Source: Phycisphaerae bacterium (lineage in GTDB: Bacteria > Planctomycetota > Phycisphaerae > UBA1845 > UTPLA1). Taken from it: a DNA stretch of 64,000 bases. The stretch is from contig DATEMU010000004.1 of the NCBI GenBank assembly GCA_035275405.1, positions 124,001 through 188,000 of the forward strand, written 5' to 3'. This document shows, piece after piece, positions 14,086 through 21,146 of the stretch. The translations under genes were made by a program, and so were the position numbers. Positions within the stretch are counted from its first letter, which is position 1; each line of letters opens with the position of its first letter. The notes under the pieces were generated by a model that was not told where the DNA came from, ran no database searches, and worked only from the letters and a program-made list of their open reading frames with translations.

Positions 14086-14715
14086 TCACGCGGACTCGGA
14101 TCGGTCCTCGACCCTTCGTGTGTCGCGCTCCTTCCGGGTCCTTTTGACGACCAGCGCCCCGGCCAGAAGGCCCCACGCCAGCATCTCGCTGCGGGCCAAC
14201 TCCCGGACGAGTCCGCCGGTCACCGAGCGGAGTCCGCATTCAAAAATCATCTGCTCGACACGACCGGCGATCATCCTTGAAGCCGGCGTATCGAGCAGGT
14301 GATGTCGTCGCAGGTGTCGGATCAGCAAAGTCTTGTCCCAGCGCTTCTGCACGAAGCGGCCGTCAGCCGGTCGCGGTGTCGCCACCGTCACGCGGCGCCG
14401 CTGCCGATCGCGGAAATGCGCGTGCTGGCGAATGGCCAGACCGGCGGCGGAGTGCCCCGTCTGGGAGAGCACGAGTTCCACCAGTTCCGCCAGGTGCTTC
14501 GAAGGGACCGGCGACTCGGGGTACGAGTTCTTGAGATACTCGTACACCGCCTCGGCCAGCCCCCCTGCCGCGCTGGTGTCGATGGCCAGGGGCTCGCCGC
14601 TGGCGGCCAGCCCGTTTTGCACGCAGTTCAAGATCTTGCCGATGACGAACGGTTCGACGGTCCCGTCGCGCTTGGCGACGGAAAGACCGCTATGGCTCAC
14701 TATCGGATCGTTCAT
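14086..14715 (-). CDS. ATP-cone domain protein overlapping nrdR
   Basis: A 209-residue protein from the ATG at 14715. Residues about 10-100 look like an ATP-cone: LSVAKRDGTVEPFVIGKILN, a helical middle, and LVELVLSQTGHSAAGLAIRQHA. ATP-cones sense dATP/ATP in ribonucleotide reductases and in NrdR. The rest (RRHHLLDTPASRMIAGRVEQ and after) is helical and unrecognised. The start lies 26 bases inside the 3' end of nrdR, with AGGA before it, so the two are coupled. No reductase domain follows, so this is a stand-alone nucleotide sensor. The same frame stays open upstream through nrdR to 15219, but nothing in that part resembles a protein family. Confidence 0.75.
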   Translation of the reverse strand: MNDPIVSHSGLSVAKRDGTVEPFVIGKILNCVQNGLAASGEPLAIDTSAAGGLAEAVYEYLKNSYPESPVPSKHLAELVELVLSQTGHSAAGLAIRQHAHFRDRQRRRVTVATPRPADGRFVQKRWDKTLLIRHLRRHHLLDTPASRMIAGRVEQMIFECGLRSVTGGLVRELARSEMLAWGLLAGALVVKRTRKERDTRRVEDRSESA

Positions 14716-15208
14716 GGAATAAATCCTGCTGGCCCGCGACCTCTCGTTGATCGCGGTCCAAAATCGCCTGGGCCTCCTCGATGAAATCATCGACCTGTTG
14801 GAATTCGTGATACATGCTGGCGAACCGCAGGTAGGCGATCTTGTCGAGCTTGGCGAGTCGTCGGGAGACGGCGCTACCGAGATAGGAGCTGGGCACTTCG
14901 CGATCGAATTCGCGGAAGACCTCTTCCTCGACTTCGTCGGCCAGCTTTTGAAGCGCTTCGATGCCGATGGGGCGCTTCCAGCAGGCGCGCTGCAATCCGC
15001 CGAGCAGTTTTTCCCGCTCGTAGGGCACGCGCTCGCCGCTCTTCTTGACGACCAGCAACTTGCCGGTCTCTTCCACTCGCTCATACGTCGTATATCGCTT
15101 GTTGCAGGACAGGCATTGGCGTCGCCGCCGAATGACCGTACCGCCTTCGGTCGCTCTGGAGTCGATGACCTTGTCGTTACGTTGTTCTTTGCAGTAGGGA
15201 CATTGCAT
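14690..15208 (-). CDS. nrdR: Transcriptional repressor of ribonucleotide reductase genes
   Basis: NrdR binds NrdR boxes upstream of ribonucleotide reductase genes and represses them when its ATP-cone carries dATP/ATP. The 172 residues have the full family layout: an N-terminal Cys4 zinc ribbon (MQCPYCKEQRNDKVIDSRAT, then CLSCNKRYTTYERVE) and the ATP-cone (LLVVKKSGERVPYEREKLLG to about residue 140). The C-terminal 30 residues are a hydrophilic tail. The gene heads a two-gene operon with the second ATP-cone protein, whose start it overlaps. No NrdR target gene is in the window. Confidence 0.96.
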   Translation of the reverse strand: MQCPYCKEQRNDKVIDSRATEGGTVIRRRRQCLSCNKRYTTYERVEETGKLLVVKKSGERVPYEREKLLGGLQRACWKRPIGIEALQKLADEVEEEVFREFDREVPSSYLGSAVSRRLAKLDKIAYLRFASMYHEFQQVDDFIEEAQAILDRDQREVAGQQDLFHERSDSEP

Positions 15209-15352
15209 CTTTCTGCCACGGACTCCTGCGGGCCGTCCCTGACCCCAACAGGTAGTATGAAGGGGAGGTTAAGGCCCTATAACCGGGGTGTCAAGCGAAA
15301 AATGCCGTCCTTCGTGATGGAGCCCTGTGAATTGTTCTGGATGCCAAGGTAA

Positions 15353-17506
15353 TCACGGGGTCTGAGCGGGCTGCGTACCCGCGCGATGGTTCATCTGTTC
15401 GGTGCGCAGCGCGTTTTTCCTCTGCCGGGCCGCAGCGTGATCGGGATGGTCGCGAAGGATGGCCTCATAGGCGCGAAGCGCTTCATCCGTACGGCCCCGC
15501 ACTTCCTCAAGACGCGCCAATCCAAATTTCGCCTCCAGGTAGTCCGGCTTGATCCGCAGGGCCTCGGAGAATTGCGCGGCCGACTCGTGGAACCGATTGA
15601 GGTTGGACAGGGCGACGCCGTAGTTGTAATGGGCCTGGGGATGGGACGGCAGGCGAAGGATCGCCTGCTCGTAATGCTGCACGGCGAGCGCGTACTTGCG
15701 TCGGGCGAAGAGGAGATTTGCCAGCTTCAAGTGCGCCTCTCCATATTCCGGCTTCAACGTGACCGCTCGCCAGTAATGCTCGACGGCCTCGTCCTTATTG
15801 CCGCTGGCTTCCAGCATCGCGGCGATGTTGTAATGCACGAGGGCCATTCTCGGCTCCTTGTGCTTGACGTCGAACCCTTCCAAAGCCGACTTGTAATGGG
15901 CCAGTGCGGCATCGACCTCCCCGCGCTGCTCCAGGAGTACAGCCAGGTTGTTATGGGCGTCCGGCAGGTCCGGCTTGGATTCCAGGGCGTGACGGTAATG
16001 TTCGATGGCCTTGTCCGTATTATTTCGCTTATCCGCGATCACGCCGAGCCAGAACTGGACCATGGCCAGACTGGGGTCCAACTGGCGCGCCTTTTCGAGA
16101 AAATCGGCGGCCTCGTCGAGACGATTCTGTCGGATCCGCGAATCGACCAGGCCAATGTAGCCTGGTGGGCCAAGGGGATTGAGTTCGATCGCGCGCTCAA
16201 AAGAACGGGCGGCTTCGTCCACTCGATCGGTCTCGTTAAGGACCACGCCGAGATTGTTGTGCGCCATCCAAGAGCTGTCGTTCTTTTTGATCGTGTCCCG
16301 CCACAGCGTTTCGAGATCGCGATAGACGTAACCCTGGCGCCACGTCAGGATCCCGAGCGGCAGCAGGAGGCAACCGGCGCCCGCCAAACGAACCGCCGCC
16401 GAGCGGATTCCCAAGCGCCCCGCGAGCAATGCGGAAATCAGAACGATCGGTCCGATGCTGGCGAGGTACTGAAAATGGTCGGCCACGAAGGAGAAGATCA
16501 TCGGAAAGACATCGAAGAACCCCAACGCAGGCAAAAGCGTCCCGCCGAAAAACAGCGCGGCGACGAGCGGCCCCTTGCCGACGCGCTTTCGCAGCGCCCA
16601 AAGCGCGGCCACCACGACCAGCGCCGCAATCGGAAATGCGTACTGCCACGCCTCGCTCGAATCGATTCGCCAGCGCGGATAGGTGAAGATCAACGGATGC
16701 GGCCAGAGTAGCTTGCCGACATAGAACCACACCGCCCGACCGGCGATCAGGATTCGGTCGATGGACGATAAGCCCCATTGGACCTTCGCCGCCCCGACGT
16801 GATGGCGTTCGAGCCATGCCGTCGTCAGCCCCATCACCAGGCCGAGGGCGAAAAACGGAACCAGCGGCAGCACATCCCGCAGCACCAGCCGGTCACGCTT
16901 CCACCAAAGGACAAGCAAGATCGCCGCCGGAAGCGACGCCGTTACGGTCTTGCTCAGCAGCGCCCCGCAAAAAAGCAGGAGGGCCGGTGCATACCATTTC
17001 CACGCCGGTCGTAGCGGGATTTTTTCGTCCGGAAGATGGGAAAACCGGAGATAACATGCGGCGGAGCAGAAATATAAGAGGCCGGATAGGACGTTCTTCC
17101 GCTCCGTGATCCAGGCGACGGACTCCACGTGAACCGGGTGAAGGGCGAAGATCAGCGCCGCAAGATAAGCGCCGGGCACCTTCAGACGCAGGAGGATCCG
17201 CCACAGGAAAATCGCGCTGCCAATATGAAGCAGCAGGTTGACGACGTGGTAGCCAAGGGGATTCAGGCCCCAGATGTGCCGCTCGACCCAGAACGTCGTG
17301 AAGACCAGCGGGTAATACTGCGGCGTGGCCTCAAACTTGGTCCATATTCGCCATAGGCCCTTGAGCGAGGTGAGCGTAGTGTTGAGGGTAACGTAGGCGT
17401 CGTCGTCCCAGATGAAATCGCCGCGCAGGGCAGGGACGTAGGCGATCGCTGTCACGACGAGAATCAATCCGCCGCCCAGGAGGAGGCGCTTTCGGGCCGG
17501 GTTCAT
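15353..17506 (-). CDS. TMTC-like membrane glycosyltransferase with C-terminal TPR repeats
   Basis: A 717-residue protein. Residues 1-395 carry about nine to eleven hydrophobic helices of the GT-C fold; the first loop has FIWDDDAYV, whose acidic residues fit the catalytic site of GT-C enzymes, and LHPVHVESVAWITERKNVLS is typical of bacterial TMTC-like proteins. Residues about 395-700 are at least eight TPR units (for example SWMAHNNLGVVLNETDRVDE and DAHNNLAVLLEQRGEVDAAL). Eukaryotic TMTCs O-mannosylate proteins; the bacterial acceptor is unknown. The gene is alone on its strand, with a 129-base divergent gap to the RNase Z-like gene. Confidence 0.88.
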   Translation of the reverse strand: MNPARKRLLLGGGLILVVTAIAYVPALRGDFIWDDDAYVTLNTTLTSLKGLWRIWTKFEATPQYYPLVFTTFWVERHIWGLNPLGYHVVNLLLHIGSAIFLWRILLRLKVPGAYLAALIFALHPVHVESVAWITERKNVLSGLLYFCSAACYLRFSHLPDEKIPLRPAWKWYAPALLLFCGALLSKTVTASLPAAILLVLWWKRDRLVLRDVLPLVPFFALGLVMGLTTAWLERHHVGAAKVQWGLSSIDRILIAGRAVWFYVGKLLWPHPLIFTYPRWRIDSSEAWQYAFPIAALVVVAALWALRKRVGKGPLVAALFFGGTLLPALGFFDVFPMIFSFVADHFQYLASIGPIVLISALLAGRLGIRSAAVRLAGAGCLLLPLGILTWRQGYVYRDLETLWRDTIKKNDSSWMAHNNLGVVLNETDRVDEAARSFERAIELNPLGPPGYIGLVDSRIRQNRLDEAADFLEKARQLDPSLAMVQFWLGVIADKRNNTDKAIEHYRHALESKPDLPDAHNNLAVLLEQRGEVDAALAHYKSALEGFDVKHKEPRMALVHYNIAAMLEASGNKDEAVEHYWRAVTLKPEYGEAHLKLANLLFARRKYALAVQHYEQAILRLPSHPQAHYNYGVALSNLNRFHESAAQFSEALRIKPDYLEAKFGLARLEEVRGRTDEALRAYEAILRDHPDHAAARQRKNALRTEQMNHRAGTQPAQTP

Positions 17507-17635
17507 GGACTTTCCCTTACCACAAAAAACGGCTGCGCAGAAGTCCCACGCCCTGTCTCGATGTTTCGACAGTCCGTCCCGGCACGACTAGACTTGGCCG
17601 AAGACGTGAGTCTATGTGATAGCGGGCGGCGTTAA

Positions 17636-18526
17636 ATGGCACGACTCGTCGAACACTTTATCGAGAACCTCCGCCTCCTCGGCTACAGCGTCGCCGGCGA
17701 GGAGACGGTCATCGCCGCGCCCGAACTCAACGTCTGCTTCGATGTCGGCAACGCCCCGGCGGAGATGCTGGCCATCGACCACGTTCTCCTTTCCCATGGC
17801 CACATGGATCACGCCGCTGGCCTGGCCTATTACTTCAGCCAACGAAATTTCGTCGGCAATGCCCCCGGCTGCGTCCTCGCCCCGCATCCGCTCGTGCAGC
17901 CGATCCGCGATCTGCTCAAGGTCTGGGCCCGGATCGAAGGCCATGAGTCGCCGGCGCGGATCATCGGAATGGCAGCAGGTGACAAGTTCGATATCCGGCG
18001 GGGCCTCGTCGCCCGCGCCTTCGACGTGAACCACCGCGTGGCCTCGCTGGGCTACAGCGTCGTCGCCGTCCGCCACAAGCTCCGCCCGGAGTTTGCCGCC
18101 AAGACCGGCCCGGAGCTGGTCGCGCTGAAGAAGCAGGGCATTCAGATTGAGCAGATCATCGAAGTCCCGCTCGTCACCTTCTGCGGCGACACGGCGGAGG
18201 GTCCCTGGATCGATCAGGAGGTCGTCACCAAGGCCAAGGTCGTGATCCTGGAGTGCTCCTTCTTCGAAGCCGACCACATCCACCGCGCCCGTGACGGCTA
18301 CCACCTCCACGTCCGCGACGTGGCCCGGATCATTCACCGCCTCGACGGCCCGCATTTTGTGTTGCACCACGTTTCCCGCCGAACGGGCCTCCGCGACGCC
18401 AAGGACACCCTCCTCAAACTGATCGGCCCCGACCAGATGGCCCGCGTGACGTTTCTCATGGACCGCCGCAAGGCCGCCGAGGCATTAAGCGAAATTAGTA
18501 GCCGATCTGTCGGGAAGCCGACGTGA
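17636..18526 (+). CDS. Metallo-beta-lactamase fold nuclease, RNase Z-like
   Basis: A 296-residue metallo-hydrolase. The metal site begins with HVLLSHGHMDHAAG (HxHxDH), continues with FDVNHRVASLGYSV (H in the fourth motif), then FCGDT (Asp ligand), CSFFEADH and a final HFVLHHVSRR. These motifs, and NHRVASLGYSV in particular, fit RNase Z-type enzymes that trim tRNA 3' ends. RNase Z is usually longer at the N-terminus or carries an exosite arm, which I cannot see clearly here, so it could be a relative with another substrate. The next gene begins 11 bases downstream. Confidence 0.8.
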   Translation: MARLVEHFIENLRLLGYSVAGEETVIAAPELNVCFDVGNAPAEMLAIDHVLLSHGHMDHAAGLAYYFSQRNFVGNAPGCVLAPHPLVQPIRDLLKVWARIEGHESPARIIGMAAGDKFDIRRGLVARAFDVNHRVASLGYSVVAVRHKLRPEFAAKTGPELVALKKQGIQIEQIIEVPLVTFCGDTAEGPWIDQEVVTKAKVVILECSFFEADHIHRARDGYHLHVRDVARIIHRLDGPHFVLHHVSRRTGLRDAKDTLLKLIGPDQMARVTFLMDRRKAAEALSEISSRSVGKPT

Positions 18527-18536
18527 GGATACCGGT

Positions 18537-19919
18537 ATGATCATGAATGGTCTGGCGTGCATTTTGGCTTGTCCCGCTTGCTTAATGAGTTGCGAGTCTC
18601 CGAAAGCGGGCGCGAAAAGCCCCGCTTGGCACAAATGCCAAGTCCTCTGTCACCCGTCGAATCCCAAGATCCAAAAGGACTCCGAGGCCACCCTCGAAGC
18701 GGCGTGGAAGGTCGCTGAGAAAATGCTCGGCGAAGTCCCGACGTCCAAGGGGGAGCCATCGTCGCTTCATCTTTATGAATCGATTGAAGAATATGAGAGT
18801 GCCGAACAAGATCTCACCGGAGGCCGTTTCAAAAGCAACTTGGCATTTACTCATGGGGATTCAAAAACCGCCCATGTCTTAATACAGCCGCCGTGCACCC
18901 GTGAGACATTACGAATGATCGGTCTTCCCGTAATGACGCGCCGGCTCATTGCGCACGAGGCTTTTCATCTTGTTGGGCATTCGCTGGGCCTGAACTACCG
19001 CGAGCTGCCACGCTGGATCAAAGATGGGGCCGCGTCCTACATCGATGAGAAGGTGCTAGTCGAGATCGCTTGGAGCGCCGGTCCGGAAATGGACCCGTTA
19101 ACATGCCGTTATGTCTGCATAACGGCCCGGCTTTTGAAGGACGGCAAGCTCCCCAAGATTCGCGAAATTATGCATCGTGAACTTGATGCACTTTCCCCAA
19201 CGGCGCGTTACGGGCTGCGCTGGCTGCTCTTCCGATTCCTGGAGGAAGGGCCGCGGCCGGGCTCGGGCAGCAAGTTGATTCGGAAAATGTTGCGAATCCT
19301 AAAGGAGTCTTCCGATTCCTCGAGTTCCAAGCCTTCGGCCAAGTTCGCCAAGCTGGAAGATGAGTTCATCGGCCTCGACGACGAATTCGCCGAGTTCATC
19401 CGGGGCTTGAAGCCCGAATGGGACGAAGAGTATCGGTCGCTCGATACGTCAAGAAAGCAGTGGTACCAACTTGCCTTTCCCGAGACAAACGCGGTTGCCT
19501 GGCGGTTCGCGCCGGTCGGCCAGGATCAATACAAGATATCCGGCCATGTGCGAATCCTGCCCGGCACCAAGCAACAGATGAACTTCTATCTCGGCCGCTC
19601 GGATGAGGGATTCGTTTCCGTCGCCTTCGTCGCAGGGTACGGCGTCACGGTCTTTCGGTATCGCACGGGCAAAGACGAGTGGGAGAACTTGGCGACGGCG
19701 AAGGCCCCCGGCGTGGAGTTGAACAAGGACATCGCCTTTCGCCTGGTGATTTCTCCCGGAGAGGTCAAAGTATCGGTTAACAAAAAGTCCGTCCTGACCG
19801 CAACGGTGGGCGACTTTTCTCTGCGGGGCCCCTGGGGACTCGGGGCTCAGGCCGGCGCCGCGGGAATCTGGACCAAAATCCGCCGTACGCCGTCCTCGAA
19901 ACCAATACCCACCGACTGA
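18537..19919 (+). CDS. Lipoprotein with gluzincin-like (HEAFH) peptidase domain
   Basis: A 460-residue protein with a short signal sequence ending LMSC (Cys19), a plausible lipobox, so it is probably anchored outside the cytoplasmic membrane. Residues 50-260 contain HEAFHLVGH (His140, Glu141, His144), an HExxH zinc motif, followed by LPRWIKDGAASYID (158-170), where the third ligand of peptidase-MA-like proteins is usually Glu; here KDGAASYIDE offers Asp163, Asp170 and Glu171. If Glu is absent at the right place, the protein may be inactive. A Ser-rich acidic linker (280-300) leads to a C-terminal beta-rich domain (about 310-450) resembling a concanavalin-like sheet sandwich. A terminator follows the stop directly. 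Confidence 0.65.
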   Translation: MIMNGLACILACPACLMSCESPKAGAKSPAWHKCQVLCHPSNPKIQKDSEATLEAAWKVAEKMLGEVPTSKGEPSSLHLYESIEEYESAEQDLTGGRFKSNLAFTHGDSKTAHVLIQPPCTRETLRMIGLPVMTRRLIAHEAFHLVGHSLGLNYRELPRWIKDGAASYIDEKVLVEIAWSAGPEMDPLTCRYVCITARLLKDGKLPKIREIMHRELDALSPTARYGLRWLLFRFLEEGPRPGSGSKLIRKMLRILKESSDSSSSKPSAKFAKLEDEFIGLDDEFAEFIRGLKPEWDEEYRSLDTSRKQWYQLAFPETNAVAWRFAPVGQDQYKISGHVRILPGTKQQMNFYLGRSDEGFVSVAFVAGYGVTVFRYRTGKDEWENLATAKAPGVELNKDIAFRLVISPGEVKVSVNKKSVLTATVGDFSLRGPWGLGAQAGAAGIWTKIRRTPSSKPIPTD

Positions 19920-19941
19920 CCCCATCGGGGCCTTTTTTTTT
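19920..19941 (+). terminator. Rho-independent terminator after the lipoprotein gene
   Basis: CCCCATCGGGG followed by CC and nine T residues directly after the stop codon. The stem is short (four GC pairs) but the T-tract is strong. Just beyond, TTCCGCATTCCGAATTCCGC forms another small palindrome. Confidence 0.65.
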
Positions 19942-20393
19942 CCGCATTCCGAATTCCGCATTCCTAAAAATTCGCCTCCTGTTAGGGTTGACGTTCGGTC
20001 GAAGTTAGGATATGCTTGCCGTGGCGGCAACGATTCGCGGCCTTTTTGGCCGGCTCTTCTCGATTTCCCGCGCCCCTATCCGGGTCGCGGCCGTCGAGCC
20101 CCGGGAGGGGAGGCCTGTGCCGGTCGATGGGGCGCTCTGCCGTTTCGGCCCCGGCGGCGCATATCGCGTCGATTGGACGCCGGGGCGGCCTGCGGTTCGT
20201 TGTGCGCCGTCGCCGAGCATGGTGGCTCGGCGAAGCGTCGAGTCCGCGCCCGCGTGGGACGATCTTGCCGCATCGCCCCACCCGGCCGCCCATGTGACCG
20301 CCCTGACCGGCGACGAGTCCGACTGGCCCTTACTCATCCTCGGGCCGGAGGGACTCGCCGGCCGGCCGTGGCCGTCCAAGAAGGAGAGTCGCC
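19942..20393. other. 452-base stretch before lexA without a confident gene
   Basis: This stretch is GC-rich and holds an open frame starting at 20012 that runs on into lexA in another frame. Its first 130 residues have coding-like composition but no recognisable family, and the overlap of about 280 bases with lexA argues against the full frame. It may hold the lexA promoter and operator. I could not identify a LexA box, and the box used in this phylum is not known to me. Confidence 0.4.
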
Positions 20394-21074
20394 ATGTCGT
20401 TGTATTACAGCAAGGGACGGCCCAGACGTGCCCGCCGCCCGCCCCCCCCGCGCGGTCGCTCGAAACAGACCCGCCCCGCGACCCCGCGCCAAGCCGAGAT
20501 CCTGACCTTCGTCCGGGACTACACCCACAGACATGGCTTTTCCCCGACCTACGACGAGATCGCCGCCGAGTTCGACATCTCCAAGGTGACCGTCTTCGAG
20601 CACCTCTCCATCCTCGAAGGGCGCGGACTGCTCCGGCGCGACAAGCACAAGGCTCGCTCTTTGCAATTGGCTGACCATCTGGAGCTGCCCGATGACCGTC
20701 CGAGCTGCCTGAAGCTCGTCGGCCGCATCGCCGCCGGCTCGCCGATCGAGGCCATCGAAAATCCCGAGGTCGTCGACCTCGAAGAGATTTTTTTCTCGCG
20801 CTACGGGGCCTACGTTCTTGAGGTGAAGGGCGACAGCATGATCAACGACCAGATCGCCGACGGCGACTACGTCGTGATCGAAAAGCGCTCCACCGCCAAC
20901 AACGGCGAGATCGTCGTCGCCCTGTTGGAGAACGGCGAGGCCACGCTCAAGCGGTTTTTCCGCGAAAAGCACCGCATCCGCCTCCAGCCCGCCAACGAAC
21001 GCTACGAGCCGATCTACACGACGCAGGTCGATATCCAGGGCGTCCTCATCGGCGTCATACGCCGCTCGCGCTGA
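20394..21074 (+). CDS. lexA: LexA repressor with a basic N-terminal extension
   Basis: LexA represses DNA-damage genes until RecA filaments trigger its self-cleavage. The 226 residues contain a winged-helix domain (30-95; TPRQAEILTFVRDYTHRHGF, then YDEIAAEFDISKVTVFEHLS), a cleavage site at Ala114-Gly115 (RIAAGSP) and the Ser/Lys dyad (Ser148 in GDSM, Lys186 in ATLKRF), so cleavage competence looks intact. Unlike most LexA proteins it carries about 29 extra residues at the N-terminus, very rich in Arg and Pro. The ATG at 20394 has a good site (AAGGAGAG) and a later start is not obvious, so the extension seems genuine. No SOS gene follows directly. Confidence 0.95.
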   Translation: MSLYYSKGRPRRARRPPPPRGRSKQTRPATPRQAEILTFVRDYTHRHGFSPTYDEIAAEFDISKVTVFEHLSILEGRGLLRRDKHKARSLQLADHLELPDDRPSCLKLVGRIAAGSPIEAIENPEVVDLEEIFFSRYGAYVLEVKGDSMINDQIADGDYVVIEKRSTANNGEIVVALLENGEATLKRFFREKHRIRLQPANERYEPIYTTQVDIQGVLIGVIRRSR

Positions 21075-21146
21075 CGCCCCGGCTCGCCTTGGTCCCTCGA
21101 TCGACCCGGGATACAATGTTATCTCGGGCGTTGGGAGGATTTCGTC

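Noticed and set aside
14086-15219. A single 377-residue gene covering nrdR and the ATP-cone gene
   Set aside because: The upstream part of that frame runs over nrdR in another frame and encodes Ser/Arg-rich non-protein-like sequence. The ATG at 14715 with AGGA begins the recognisable domain.
20012-20674. A 220-residue gene before lexA
   Set aside because: Its last 90 codons overlap lexA in another frame and the first part matches no family I know; recorded only as an uncertain stretch.
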